64,000 bases of DNA from CAWAMD01 sp963783045. GTDB taxonomy: Bacteria > Actinomycetota > Nitriliruptoria > Nitriliruptorales > Nitriliruptoraceae. The stretch is from the NCBI GenBank assembly GCA_963783045.1, contig CAWAMD010000004.1, positions 124,001-188,000 of the forward strand, read 5' to 3'. The translations under genes were made by a program, and so were the position numbers. The notes beneath the pieces were generated by a model. That model was given only the letters and a program-made list of their open reading frames with translations, made no database searches and was not told the DNA's origin. Positions 54,058 to 64,000 of the stretch are shown here, one piece after another (position 1 is the first letter of the stretch; the number at the start of each line of letters is the position of its first letter).

Positions 54058-55333
54058 GGCGTGGCGAGCTGGCGCTCGCCGGGATGCGTTCGACGTCGGC
54101 GCCGAGCGACTGCAGCCGGGGGATGAAGTTCGCGTAGCCGCGATCGACGTGGTGGATGTCGAACACCCGGGTCTCACCCGTTGCGACGAGACCGGCCAGC
54201 ACCCCCGCGGCCCCCGCGCGGACGTCGAGGGCCCGCAGGTCGGCGCCGTGCAGCTGTCGGCGGCCGCGGATCAGGGCGTGGTGCCCGTCGATGTTGATGT
54301 CCGCACCCATCTTGCCGAGCTCGTCCACGAACGAGAAGCGCGACTCGAAGACGTTCTCGGTCACCATGCTCGTTCCGTCGGCCTGCGAGAGCAGCACCAT
54401 GAGCTGCGGCTGCAGGTCGGTCGGGAACCCGGGGTACGGCAGGGTCACCGCGTTCGTCGCCTGGAGCCCGCCCGCCTTCACACGCAACGTGTCAGCGCCC
54501 TCCTCGACGACGACCCCCGCGCTGCGCAGCTTCAGGATGGGCAGGTGCAGGTCCGCGGGACGGACGTTGGTCAGCAGCACGTCGCCCCCGGTCAGCGCCG
54601 CCGCCACGGCCCAGGTCCCGGCCTCGATGCGGTCGGGGCACGTCCGCCACGAGGCGGGCTCCAGATGGTCGACGCCCTCGACCTCGATGGTCGGCGACCC
54701 GATCCCCTCGATGTGCGCGCCCATCGACACGAGCATGTTGCACAGGTCCTGGATCTCGGGTTCCCGGGCGGCGTTCTCGATGATGGTCGGTCCGTCGGCC
54801 ATGACGGCCGCCATGAGGAGGTTCTCGGTCGCGCCGACGCTCGGGAAGTCGAGCGTGATCTGGGCCCCGTGGAGCTCGTGGGCGACGACCTCGACCTCGT
54901 CGCCCTCCTCGACGATCGTGGCACCCATGTCGGCCAGGCCGCGCAGGTGCATGTCGATCCCGCGCTTGCCGATCCGGTCACCGCCCGGCAACGCCAGGCG
55001 GGCGTGGCGAATCCGACCGACGAGCGGCCCCAGCGTGCTGATGGAGGCACGGATGCGGGAGACGGCGTCCTTGGGGGCGTCGAAGTGCGGCTCGTCGACG
55101 CGGACGACCACGGTCTCCTCGTCGACGTGCACCTCCGCGCCGAGTCCGCGCAGGATCTCGGCCATCACCGGCACGTCGGCGATCTGCGGCACGTTGGTGA
55201 GCACGGACTCGCCGGAGGCCATCAGCGTCGCCGCCATCAGCTTCAGGGCGGAGTTCTTGGCCCCGTACACGCGCAGGCCGCCCTGCAGCGGCGCACCGCC
55301 ACGGACGCGGAAGATGTCGGTGGATTCAGTCAC
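54050..55333 (-). CDS. murA: UDP-N-acetylglucosamine 1-carboxyvinyltransferase
   Basis: 427 aa. MurA adds enolpyruvate from PEP to UDP-GlcNAc in the first committed step of peptidoglycan synthesis. VYGAKNSALKLMAATLM, the TEN segment (PSVGATENLLMAAVMADG) and GFPTDLQPQLMVLLSQADG are present. The fosfomycin-target Cys is replaced by Asp119 (LPGGDRIGKR), as in mycobacterial MurA, which predicts natural fosfomycin resistance. The start is GTG 55333 with a TACGCT box 7 bases upstream and no ribosome site. It follows atpC, an arrangement seen near murA in other actinobacteria. Confidence 0.95.
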   Translation of the reverse strand: MTESTDIFRVRGGAPLQGGLRVYGAKNSALKLMAATLMASGESVLTNVPQIADVPVMAEILRGLGAEVHVDEETVVVRVDEPHFDAPKDAVSRIRASISTLGPLVGRIRHARLALPGGDRIGKRGIDMHLRGLADMGATIVEEGDEVEVVAHELHGAQITLDFPSVGATENLLMAAVMADGPTIIENAAREPEIQDLCNMLVSMGAHIEGIGSPTIEVEGVDHLEPASWRTCPDRIEAGTWAVAAALTGGDVLLTNVRPADLHLPILKLRSAGVVVEEGADTLRVKAGGLQATNAVTLPYPGFPTDLQPQLMVLLSQADGTSMVTENVFESRFSFVDELGKMGADINIDGHHALIRGRRQLHGADLRALDVRAGAAGVLAGLVATGETRVFDIHHVDRGYANFIPRLQSLGADVERIPASASSPRHA

Positions 55334-55340
55334 GGGACGC

Positions 55341-55346
55341 AGCGTA
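55341..55346 (-). promoter_or_regulatory. TANNNT -10 box, leaderless murA start
   Basis: Minus-strand TACGCT ends 7 bases before the murA GTG, with no Shine-Dalgarno sequence in between. The spacing fits transcription starting on the start codon. It also implies that murA has its own promoter, separate from the atp operon that ends at 55437. Confidence 0.45.
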
Positions 55347-55436
55347 GCGATGTGACCCGGTCCCGATCCGTCACGTCCGGACGGTCCGCGGCGGGAACTC
55401 GCCACCGCCACCGCGGCGCGGCGGCGGCCGCGCGGT

Positions 55437-55826
55437 CTATCGGTTGCCCATCTCGAGGCGGAGCTGCTGGCGGCGCAGGGTCGCGCGGACCGTGGCGTCC
55501 TCCTCCTCGCCGAGACGGCGCTCCATCTCGGCTCTGCGCTCCTCGGCCCGCGACAGGTCGATCTGGCTGGCGAGCTCGGCCATGTCGGCCAGGATCACCA
55601 GACGGTTGTCCCGGAAGTAGAGGAAGCCGTTGTGCACGGCGACCCGCTCCTCGGTCCCGTCCGACATCTTGATCTTCACCGGCGCGATGTCCAGCGCGAG
55701 CAGCGCGGGCTGGTGACCGGGCAGGATGCCGATCTCGCCGTCGAGCGACCGCGCGTACACCTCGGACGCCTCCCCGGAGAACAGCTGCTTCTCCGCGGAG
55801 ACGACTTCAACCTGCATGGTCGCCAT
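55437..55826 (-). CDS. atpC: F-type ATP synthase epsilon subunit
   Basis: 129 aa central-stalk subunit that couples and restrains rotation. The N-terminal beta-sandwich shows VVSAEKQLFSGEASEVYARSLDG, EIGILPGHQPALL and VAVHNGFLYFRDN; the C-terminal helices (LSRAEERRAEMERRL) are complete. GGAGAGAG precedes the ATG. It is the last gene of the atp operon, 36 bp after atpD. Confidence 0.95.
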   Translation of the reverse strand: MATMQVEVVSAEKQLFSGEASEVYARSLDGEIGILPGHQPALLALDIAPVKIKMSDGTEERVAVHNGFLYFRDNRLVILADMAELASQIDLSRAEERRAEMERRLGEEEDATVRATLRRQQLRLEMGNR

Positions 55827-55862
55827 GACTCTCTCCTACTGCTCGCCACGGGGACGAGCGGC

Positions 55863-57296
55863 TCAGCGGTCGAGCTCCTTGGCCTTCTTCAGCACGTCGT
55901 CGACCCCGCCGGCGTAGCTGAACGCCTGCTCGGGCACGTCGTCGAGCTCACCGTTGACGAGCGCCTTGAACCCTTCGATCGTCTCGTTCACGGGGACGTA
56001 GACACCGGACTCGCCCGTGAACTGCTCGGCGACGTAGAAGTTCTGCGAGAAGAACTGCCGGGCCTTGCGGGCGCGGGCGACGATGACCTTGTCCTCCTCG
56101 GAGAGCTCGTCGATCCCGAGGATGGCGATGATGTCCTGGAGGTCCTTGTAGCGCTGCAGGGTCTCCTGGACCTGGGTGGCGACGTTGTAGTGCTCGTCAC
56201 CGACGATCGCCGGGTCGAGGATCCGGGAGGTCGAGTCGAGCGGGTCGACGGCCGGGTAGATGCCGAGCTGGGAGATCTCACGCGAGAGCACGGTCTGCGC
56301 GTCGAGGTGGGCGAAGGTCGTGTGCGGCGCCGGGTCGGTGATGTCGTCGGCGGGCACGTACACCGCCTGCAGCGAGGTGATCGACCGCCCCTTCGTAGAG
56401 GTGATCCGCTCCTGCAGCTGTCCCATCTCGTTCGACAGGGTGGGCTGGTAGCCCACGGCGGACGGCATGCGCCCGAGCAGCGTGGACACCTCGGAGCCCG
56501 CCTGGACGAACCGGAAGATGTTGTCGATGAAGAGCAGCACGTCCTGGCGCGCCTCGTCGCGGAAGTACTCCGCCATGGTCAGCGCGGACAGGGCGACACG
56601 CAGACGAACGCCCGGCGGCTCGTCCATCTGACCGTAGACGAGCGCGGCCTTGTCGATGACGCCGGACTCCTCCATCTCGATCATCAGGTCGGTGCCCTCA
56701 CGGGTGCGCTCACCGACGCCGGCGAACACCGACACACCACCGTGCTGCTGGGCGACTCGGTTGATCATCTCCATGATGACGACGGTCTTGCCGACACCCG
56801 CACCGCCGAACATCCCGATCTTCCCGCCCTGCACGTAGGGCTCGACCAGGTCGATGACCTTGATGCCGGTCTCGAACATCGTGGTCTGCGGCTCGAGGTC
56901 CTCGAAGTCGGGGGCGGGCCGGTGGATGCTCCAGTGGTCCGCGGCGTCGATCTCGGACACGTCCACGTCGAGGGACTCGCCGAGCACGTTGTAGATGTGG
57001 CCGAGCGTCCCCGGGCCGACGGGCACCCGGATCGGACCGCCGGTGTCGTGGACCTTCGACCCGCGGACCACACCATCGGCCGGCTGCATGCAGACGGCAC
57101 GCACGCGGCGGTTACCGATGTGCTGGGCGACCTCGGCGGTCAGCGTGACGGCCTCGCCTCCGACGCTGCGCTCGAAGGTGAGGGCGTTGTTGATGTCGGG
57201 GATGTCCCCCGGGGGGAACTCGACATCCACGACGGGGCCGATGACGCGGACGATCCGTCCCTCGCCGACGGCGGTGGCCTGGGTGTCACTCGCCAT
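55863..57296 (-). CDS. atpD: F-type ATP synthase beta subunit
   Basis: 477 aa catalytic subunit. The P-loop GGAGVGKT, the catalytic Glu in GVGERTREGTDL, LLFIDNIFRFVQAGSEVS and the DELSEED motif are present. The ATG at 57296 follows GAGGAG; the frame extends further upstream, but MASDTQATAVGEGRIVRVIG is the family N-terminus. There is a 121-bp gap from atpG, wider than other gaps in the operon. Confidence 0.97.
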   Translation of the reverse strand: MASDTQATAVGEGRIVRVIGPVVDVEFPPGDIPDINNALTFERSVGGEAVTLTAEVAQHIGNRRVRAVCMQPADGVVRGSKVHDTGGPIRVPVGPGTLGHIYNVLGESLDVDVSEIDAADHWSIHRPAPDFEDLEPQTTMFETGIKVIDLVEPYVQGGKIGMFGGAGVGKTVVIMEMINRVAQQHGGVSVFAGVGERTREGTDLMIEMEESGVIDKAALVYGQMDEPPGVRLRVALSALTMAEYFRDEARQDVLLFIDNIFRFVQAGSEVSTLLGRMPSAVGYQPTLSNEMGQLQERITSTKGRSITSLQAVYVPADDITDPAPHTTFAHLDAQTVLSREISQLGIYPAVDPLDSTSRILDPAIVGDEHYNVATQVQETLQRYKDLQDIIAILGIDELSEEDKVIVARARKARQFFSQNFYVAEQFTGESGVYVPVNETIEGFKALVNGELDDVPEQAFSYAGGVDDVLKKAKELDR

Positions 57297-57417
57297 GTTC
57301 GTTGCTCCTCGTGGTCGCGCCGCACGGCGCGGGTGCTCGCTGGTGCGGTCTGCGACCGCGGTGTCGTCGTCTGTGGTGGTTCGTGTCAGCTGGTGGCCGG
57401 GCCCACTCGCAGCCCGA

Positions 57418-58305
57418 TCAACGACCCTGGGACAGCGCCTCGGCGCCACCCACGATCTCGGAGATCTCGGTGGTGATCTGGTCCTGCCGCGCCTGGTTCA
57501 TGACCCGGGAGACGTTCTCCATGACCTCCTGGGCGTTGTCCGTCGCGGCCTTCATGGCGCGCTGCCGGGCGGCGTGCTCGGACGCGGCCGACTCGAGCAA
57601 CCCGTGGAAGACCTTCGCCTCGACGTACCGGCTGATGAGCAGCTCGAGGATCTCCTCCGGGCTCGGCTCGATGAGGAACTCGGGAGGGATCTCCTCACCG
57701 CCGTCGAACTCGGCGGGCTCGATGGGCAGCAGCTGCATGGCGGTCGGGACCTGGTTCAGCGTCGACCGGAAGTCGGTGTAGACGAGGTGGACGCGGTCGA
57801 GCTGCTCCTCCTCGTAGGCGGTCATCACCGCGTCGGCGGCGGTCTCGGCGTCCTCGTAGGCCGGCGTGTCGGAGACGTCGGACCAGGACCGCTCCGCGTG
57901 ACGGCCGCGGTAGCGGAAGTAGGAGACCCCCTTTCGGCCGAGGAGGTAGAGCTTGATCTCGTGCCCCTCGCCCTCCTCCCGGCGGATGAGCCGCTCGGCG
58001 ACGCGGAGCACGTTCGAGTTGTAGGCGCCGGCCAGCCCACGGTCGGACGTGATGACCACGAGTCCGACGGTGCGGATCTCGTCATGGGGCTGGACGAGCG
58101 GATGGCCACGCACCTCGTTGGATGCCGCCAGGCCCTTGATCACCTCGGTGAGCTGCTCGGCGTACGGCCGGGCCTCGTTCACACGCCGCTGCGCCTTGAT
58201 GATCCGCGATGCGGAGATCATCTCCATCGCACGCGTGATCTTCTGCGTGCTCTGGACGGACTTGATGCGCCGGCGCAGCTGCCGGATCTGTCCGCTTCCT
58301 GGCAT
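57418..58305 (-). CDS. atpG: F-type ATP synthase gamma subunit
   Basis: 295 aa rotor shaft. Both terminal helices are typical: RQLRRRIKSVQSTQKITRAMEMISASRI at the start and the C-terminal MKAATDNAQEVMENVSRVMNQARQDQITTEISEIVGGAEAL. ITSDRGLAGAYNSNV is also conserved. The insert of about 15 residues, Gly/Glu-rich near 205-215, is a minor oddity. Confidence 0.96.
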   Translation of the reverse strand: MPGSGQIRQLRRRIKSVQSTQKITRAMEMISASRIIKAQRRVNEARPYAEQLTEVIKGLAASNEVRGHPLVQPHDEIRTVGLVVITSDRGLAGAYNSNVLRVAERLIRREEGEGHEIKLYLLGRKGVSYFRYRGRHAERSWSDVSDTPAYEDAETAADAVMTAYEEEQLDRVHLVYTDFRSTLNQVPTAMQLLPIEPAEFDGGEEIPPEFLIEPSPEEILELLISRYVEAKVFHGLLESAASEHAARQRAMKAATDNAQEVMENVSRVMNQARQDQITTEISEIVGGAEALSQGR

Positions 58306-58368
58306 GTCGTCGCCTCGGTCGGTGCTCGGTCGGGGCGGGCGTCGTCACGCCCGGCCGGCCTGGTCGGG

Positions 58369-60030
<1,662 letters not shown>

Positions 60031-60097
60031 GGTGGTCAGGTCCTTCTCGTGCGCTCGGAGGGGCTCGGGCGCGCCCATGGCCCTCCGGCGGGTCGTG

Positions 60098-60628
60098 TCA
60101 GCGGCTCATCCGGGCACGGATGTCATCGAGCCTGCGGGCGAGCGAACCGTCGATAACAGTGTCCCCGATCTTGGCGCGGACGCCACCGACGACGCGTTCG
60201 TCGACGAACACCTTCATCTCGAGCTGCTTGCCGGTCGCGCGCTCGAGCGCCTCGCGGAGCTCCTCGCGCTTCGTCTCGTCGAGGTCGACGGCGACGTACA
60301 CCTCCGCGAGCTCGCGCTCCCGGGCCGAGGCGGCCTGCTCCGCGACGACGTGGGCGATCTCGCTGATCTCGCCCATACGGCCGGCGGCGATCAGCATCGC
60401 CAGGGCGCTGCGGGTCGCCGGGTTGGCGCCCGCGAGCGCCTGCGACTCGACGAACGCGAGCCGCTTGGCGACGGGGAGGTGGATGTCGGTGAGCTTCTCG
60501 CGCAGCTCGGCGTTGCCGTCCACCGCGCGCGCCACCGCGAGCAGCTCGTCCTCGACCGTGTCGAGGGCGTCCTCGCCGGTGGCGAGCGCCACGATGGCCT
60601 CGGCGTACGCCTGCGTCCGTTCGCTCAT
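60098..60628 (-). CDS. atpH: F-type ATP synthase delta subunit
   Basis: 176 aa stator subunit joining the b subunit to the alpha/beta head. YAEAIVALA at the start, and the C-terminal VDERVVGGVRAKIGDTVIDGSLARRLDDIRARM signature, are typical. It is a separate gene, unlike the b-delta fusion of mycobacteria. Confidence 0.94.
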   Translation of the reverse strand: MSERTQAYAEAIVALATGEDALDTVEDELLAVARAVDGNAELREKLTDIHLPVAKRLAFVESQALAGANPATRSALAMLIAAGRMGEISEIAHVVAEQAASARERELAEVYVAVDLDETKREELREALERATGKQLEMKVFVDERVVGGVRAKIGDTVIDGSLARRLDDIRARMSR

Positions 60629-60675
60629 GTCGGTCTGGCCTCGCTTTCCGTGCGAGTCGCCTGTCGGCGGGGTGG

Positions 60676-61218
60676 CTAGTTGGTGCTCGACAGGTTCTGG
60701 ATGTACTCGTCGACCAGCGCGCGGTGTGCGGCCGGGTCGATCTCCTTCTCGACGATCCGAGAGGCGAGCTGCACCGACAGGTTGCCCATCTCGGTCCGCA
60801 GCTCCTGCAGCGCGCGGTCGCGCTCGTTGGCGACCTCGGCCTGGGCCCGGGAGACGATGGACTGTGCCTCGGCCTCGGCCTTGGCGACGATGTCGCGCCG
60901 CAGCGACTCGGCCGTCTGCTTGGCCTCCTCGATGATGCGGTTCGCCTCGCCCTTGGCCTCGTTCAGGCTCTCGCGGTAGCGGGCCTTGACCTCGTCCGCC
61001 TCGGCCAGCGCCTTCTCGGACTCCTCCATCTTGCCCTGGATCGTCGCCTGACGTTCCTCGAGGACCTGGTTCATCCGCGGGAAGGCGTACTTGGCCAGCA
61101 CGAAGTAGACGATCGCGAAGGAGATCGCGCCGTAGAGCAGCTCGGGCGCGGCGGGGAGGATCAGCTCGAGCCCGCCACCACCACCGCCGCCCTGCTGAGC
61201 GAGCAGCAACGAAAACAT
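60676..61218 (-). CDS. atpF: F-type ATP synthase b subunit
   Basis: 180 aa peripheral stalk. A Gly-rich N-terminal stretch (seven Gly), one membrane helix (LLYGAISFAIVYFVLAKYAF) and a long charged coiled-coil helix from about residue 50 to 150 make up the protein. The poly-Gly just before the membrane helix is unusual. Confidence 0.94.
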   Translation of the reverse strand: MFSLLLAQQGGGGGGGLELILPAAPELLYGAISFAIVYFVLAKYAFPRMNQVLEERQATIQGKMEESEKALAEADEVKARYRESLNEAKGEANRIIEEAKQTAESLRRDIVAKAEAEAQSIVSRAQAEVANERDRALQELRTEMGNLSVQLASRIVEKEIDPAAHRALVDEYIQNLSSTN

Positions 61219-61302
61219 GGTCTGTGTCCCTTCGTCACGCGCCGTCGGGTGTGGGAGGGTCGTCCGTCGGTGCGACGACCGGCCCGCCCGGTCGGCGACG
61301 GG

Positions 61303-61554
61303 TCAGCCCTGCCCCTGGAGGATGAACACCAGCACGAAGCCGATGAGGGCGAGCGCCTCGGTGAAGGCGATGCCCAGGAACATCGTCGTCCGGACCATAC
61401 CGGCGGCCTCGGGCTGCCGAGCCATGGACTCGATGGCCTTCCCGACCACGATGCCGATGCCGATGCCCGGGCCGATGGCGGCGAGGCCGTAGACGAGGCC
61501 CTGGCCGATCGAGGCCATGTTGCCGCTCAGGCCCTGCTGTGCGAGGAAGTGCAT
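61303..61554 (-). CDS. atpE: F-type ATP synthase c subunit
   Basis: 83 aa rotor-ring subunit of two membrane helices. Helix 1 has GLAAIGPGIGIGIVVGKA, the loop is ARQPE, and helix 2 has the ion-binding Glu in FLGIAFTEALALIGF. Residues around the Glu do not show the Na+ signature, so protons are the likely ion. Confidence 0.96.
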   Translation of the reverse strand: MHFLAQQGLSGNMASIGQGLVYGLAAIGPGIGIGIVVGKAIESMARQPEAAGMVRTTMFLGIAFTEALALIGFVLVFILQGQG

Positions 61555-61651
61555 CTGCTTTCTCCTTTGTCCGCGCCGGGATCGACGCGTCGTTGCTCGC
61601 AGGTTGTCGAGGTTTGTCGAGGTCTGCCGCGGGGCGCGGCGGGGACGGAGC

Positions 61652-62470
61652 TCAGTGCTCGGGGTGCAGGGCGCCGCCGATGTACACGGCCGCCAGGATG
61701 GTGAAGATGTAGGCCTGCAGCACGCTGACCAGCAGCTCGAAGGCGACGATCCCGGCCGCCATCACGAGGGCGACGAGGCCGACCGGCGAGCCGCGGAGGT
61801 TGAAGCTCAAGGCCCCGAGCCCGCCGCTCACGTCGATGAAGAACGCGTTCGCCGCGATGAACAGGATGGTCAGCAGGATGTGGCCGGCGACCAGGTTGGC
61901 GAACAGACGGATGGCCAGCGTGAGGGGCCGCAGGATGAAGGTCGAGGCGATCTCGATCGGGATCACGAGCGGCAGCAGGTAGATCGGGACGCCACCCGGG
62001 ATGGCCACGTTCTTGAGGTAGGCCGGTCCCTGGGCCTTGAAGCCGAGGATCACGAAGATCGTGTAGACCATCACCGCGCCGAGGGCCGGGATGGCCATGC
62101 GGGAGGTCGTCGGGAACTGGATGAAGGGCGTGATCTCGTAGATGTTGTTGACGAAGATGAACAGGAAGATGGCGGTGAGGAAGGGAAGGAACTTCAGACC
62201 CTCCGGGCCGATCGTCTGGAGGACGACCTGCTCGCGGATGAACTGCACCACCAATTCCATGATCGCCTGGAACTTCGACGGCACGACCTTCGCGTTGCCG
62301 AAGGCCGCCCACATCATCAGCGCGACGATGACGGCGCTCAGCAGCATCAGCGCCGCCGTCCGGTTGAACATGAACAGTGCAGAGTTCTTGAGGAAGATCG
62401 CCGGCATCTCGAAGTAGTGCTGGACCGGCTCGATCTTGAAGCCCTGCCCGGCCGCGAGGAAGAGATTCAC
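61652..62470 (-). CDS. atpB: F-type ATP synthase a subunit
   Basis: 272 aa membrane subunit forming the ion half-channels. The essential Arg is in LTLAIRLFANLVAGHILL, and FVNNIYEITPF and VLQAYIFTILAAVYIG are conserved. The GTG at 62470 follows AAAGGA and overlaps the stop of the upstream gene (GTGA). Confidence 0.96.
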   Translation of the reverse strand: MNLFLAAGQGFKIEPVQHYFEMPAIFLKNSALFMFNRTAALMLLSAVIVALMMWAAFGNAKVVPSKFQAIMELVVQFIREQVVLQTIGPEGLKFLPFLTAIFLFIFVNNIYEITPFIQFPTTSRMAIPALGAVMVYTIFVILGFKAQGPAYLKNVAIPGGVPIYLLPLVIPIEIASTFILRPLTLAIRLFANLVAGHILLTILFIAANAFFIDVSGGLGALSFNLRGSPVGLVALVMAAGIVAFELLVSVLQAYIFTILAAVYIGGALHPEH

Positions 62471-62901
62471 GCACGTTCCTTTCGGTCGGTCAGCAGCTGC
62501 GGGGCGGGAACGTGGACCCACCACAGCGCTCGGTTGTGGAGTGCGAGGCGGACCTCGTAGGCGAGGAGCACCACGATCGTCGTGACGACACTGATGACGA
62601 GGACCGGTCCGTCGACGACGGACACGTCGCGCAGCAGGAGGATGAGCGCGCCGTAGAAGAGGATGCGGACGAGGAAGCCACCGAGCACGACGGCTTGCAG
62701 CACCGTCGGACTGATCCTGGCTGCCCAGGCGAGTGACCGGCCGGTGAGGTAGAAGCTGCCGATGACGAGGACGAGCCCGCCGAGCGCCGTCACCAGCCCC
62801 GAGGGGCCGCGGAACACCGCGGCGGCGAGCACGAGCGGCACGGCGAGGACGGCACCGACCCGCAGGCCGGCACGCGCCATGATGACCTCGTTGTCACCCA
62901 T
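62467..62901 (-). CDS. AtpI-like membrane protein of the ATP synthase operon
   Basis: 144 aa with four hydrophobic segments (AVLAVPLVLAAAVF, LVTALGGLVLVIGSFYL, VVLGGFLVRILFYGALILLL, LVISVVTTIVVLLAYEV). Position and size match the AtpI/Rv1303-type genes upstream of atpB, thought to help c-ring assembly or Mg2+ uptake. The stop overlaps the atpB start. Confidence 0.8.
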   Translation of the reverse strand: MGDNEVIMARAGLRVGAVLAVPLVLAAAVFRGPSGLVTALGGLVLVIGSFYLTGRSLAWAARISPTVLQAVVLGGFLVRILFYGALILLLRDVSVVDGPVLVISVVTTIVVLLAYEVRLALHNRALWWVHVPAPQLLTDRKERA

Positions 62902-62988
62902 GTTGCCCTCGGTTGCGCGCCGACGGCCTTCTCGCCTCGACGCGGTTTGCGGTCTGATCTGCCCTGGCAGGTCGCCCGCGCCGTCGTC

Positions 62989-63237
62989 TCAGCGCGTGCC
63001 CTGGTCTGCCTTCCGTTCCTCTTCGGCCCGGAGGTAGACCAGGTAGATCCCCAACGCGAACCCCAGGAGGATGCCCCCGGCCAGGAGCCAGGGCGCGGTA
63101 TGCAGCCATCGGTCCAGCAGCCAGCCGATGCCACCCCAAACCGCTCCGGCGGTGAGGAGCTCGACTGTCATGATCCAACCCTCGTCCATTCCACGCCACG
63201 GGTCGTTGTGGCGGGAACGTTCGGAGTGTTGGTCCAT
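62989..63237 (-). CDS. AtpZ/AtpI-family small membrane protein
   Basis: 82 aa with two membrane helices (LLTAGAVWGGIGWLLDRWL and PWLLAGGILLGFALGIYLVYL), the AtpZ pattern. AtpZ works with AtpI in ATP synthase assembly or cation transport. It is the first gene after the probable operon promoter. The ATG at 63237 has no ribosome site; the codon is 10 bases past a -10-like box. ATG 63189 is an alternative. Confidence 0.78.
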   Translation of the reverse strand: MDQHSERSRHNDPWRGMDEGWIMTVELLTAGAVWGGIGWLLDRWLHTAPWLLAGGILLGFALGIYLVYLRAEEERKADQGTR

Positions 63238-63247
63238 GGCCCGGCGA

Positions 63248-63277
63248 AACCTACCAAGCCGGGAGCGGTCACGCCAA
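63248..63277 (-). promoter_or_regulatory. Promoter of the ATP synthase operon
   Basis: Minus-strand TTGGCG (63272-63277) and TAGGTT (63248-63253) are 18 bases apart. The -10 ends 10 bases before the first ATG, so the mRNA has almost no leader. It lies in the 66-bp gap after the wecA-type gene. Confidence 0.45.
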
Positions 63278-63303
63278 AGGCGACGCGGTCCGTTGGCCCA
63301 CCG

Positions 63304-64000
63304 TCAGCCGGTGTGCCGCGACGGCGCGGACGACGTGTCGTCGCGGCCGTCACGACGGGCACCTCGCACCCCGGCGGCGGTGACGAGGACGCCGACCGCG
63401 ACGGCGATCCCGAAGCTGATGCCGAGCGGGACCGGGTCCATGAGCGCGAGCCCGGTCGACGCGAAGGCGAGGACGGCCGACCAGTAGTAGAGCGTCAGGA
63501 CGGCGCGCCGGTGGGAGTGGCCGAACGCGATCAGCAGGTGGTGGAGGTGGCCCTTGTCCGCGACCGTGATGGGCTGTCGCCGGTAGGCGCGCCTGGCCAC
63601 CGCGAACACCGTGTCGACGAACGGGATGGCGAGGACGAAGACGGGAACGAGCAGGGGCACCGACCCGGTGAAGTCGGCGTAGCTCGGTGCGGTCGTGCGT
63701 CCGACGTAGGCGACGCTGGCGGCGCCGAGCAGCAGCCCGAGGGTCATCGAGCCCGTGTCGCCCATGAAGATGCTGGCCGGGAAGAAGTTGTGCACCAGGA
63801 AGCCGACGCCGACGCCGGCCACGATGGCCGCGGCCATGGGGGCGGCCGTCGGGACCGCCTCCGCGATGCCGCGGCCCTCCGAGGTCAGCGAGAACAGGAA
63901 GAAGGCCGCGGCCCCGATCGCCGAGACACCGGCGGCGAGCCCGTCGAGCCCGTCGATGAGGTTCAGCGCGTTGATCATGGCGAGCATGGCCAGCACGGTC
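63304..64000 (-). CDS. wecA: WecA/TagO-type polyprenyl-phosphate sugar-1-phosphate transferase (partial)
   Basis: The 3' part (about 232 codons) of a gene that runs off the window edge; the true start is outside. It attaches GlcNAc-1-phosphate or a similar sugar phosphate to undecaprenyl or decaprenyl phosphate at the inner membrane face. Conserved blocks are NALNLIDGLDGLAAG, FMGDTGSMTLGLLLG and KGHLHHLLIAFGHSHRRAV, with several membrane helices. The order wecA-type gene, atpI-like, atpB matches M. tuberculosis rfe-Rv1303-atpB. An ATG at 63987 is internal, not the start. Confidence 0.9.
   Translation of the reverse strand, partial: TVLAMLAMINALNLIDGLDGLAAGVSAIGAAAFFLFSLTSEGRGIAEAVPTAAPMAAAIVAGVGVGFLVHNFFPASIFMGDTGSMTLGLLLGAASVAYVGRTTAPSYADFTGSVPLLVPVFVLAIPFVDTVFAVARRAYRRQPITVADKGHLHHLLIAFGHSHRRAVLTLYYWSAVLAFASTGLALMDPVPLGISFGIAVAVGVLVTAAGVRGARRDGRDDTSSAPSRHTG

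Overview
The window is very GC-rich (strong G/C at third codon positions), gene-dense, and uses many GTG starts with 4-base stop/start overlaps. Gene content points to a high-GC Gram-positive actinobacterium: a complete GlgE/trehalose alpha-glucan locus, relatives of the mycobacterial methylglucose-lipopolysaccharide (MGLP) genes, a MurA with Asp in place of the usual Cys, and a wecA-atpI-atpBEFHAGDC-murA order like that of Mycobacterium. A deep-branching lineage outside Mycobacteriales is my guess (Nitriliruptoria-like); the sequence alone does not settle this. No rRNA, tRNA, CRISPR array, transposase or phage gene was seen, and the window reads as core chromosome.

Layout. 1-2 kb: etfBA (minus strand) ending in a strong hairpin. 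2.2-7.4 kb (plus): methyltransferase, GH57 branching-type enzyme and GT4 glycosyltransferase, overlapping end to end, then a serine hydrolase. 7.4-23.3 kb (minus): a seven-gene operon glgE, treS-mak fusion, glgB, treZ, glgX, treY, malQ. 23.5-25.8 kb: a class A penicillin-binding protein whose tail appears to continue in another frame. 25.9-30.4 kb (minus): enoyl-CoA hydratase, methyltransferase, hexapeptide acyltransferase, a protease-fold protein lacking catalytic residues, and a ketodihydrosphingosine-reductase-like SDR. 30.5-33.4 kb: TSUP exporter and acyl-CoA-oxidase-type dehydrogenase. 33.5-44.5 kb: acyl-CoA/propionate genes (mutase large subunit, MeaB GTPase, thiolase, methylmalonyl-CoA epimerase, crotonase, MarR regulator), an aromatic-amino-acid-decarboxylase-family enzyme, an MDR dehydrogenase and small proteins. 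44.6-48.5 kb: two cyclophilins, two small proteins and a double 3-hydroxyacyl-CoA dehydrogenase. 48.8-51.0 kb: copper nitrite reductase fused to a C-terminal cupredoxin, a three-unit 36-bp repeat, and an NsrR-like Rrf2 regulator. 51.1-55.3 kb: SCP2-like protein, CPBP protease, SpoIID protein, murA. 55.4-63.2 kb: complete F-type ATP synthase operon. 63.3 kb to the edge: 3' part of a wecA-type gene.

How the genes fit together. The first 30 kb look like one alpha-glucan/trehalose neighbourhood. GlgE and GlgB would build and branch glucan from maltose-1-phosphate supplied by TreS-Mak. GlgX, TreY, TreZ and MalQ would debranch glucan and recycle it to trehalose. The flanking genes (etfBA | methyltransferase-GH57-GT4 on one side, acyltransferase-methyltransferase-crotonase on the other) correspond in family and order to M. 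tuberculosis Rv3028c-Rv3032 and Rv3034c/Rv3037c/Rv3039c. This suggests a methylated, acylated alpha-glucan made next to the GlgE pathway. The middle third handles branched/odd-chain acyl-CoA breakdown, with ETF at the start of the window as electron acceptor for such dehydrogenases. Several genes have a TANNNT box 6-8 bases before a start codon and no clear ribosome-binding site, which suggests leaderless transcripts.
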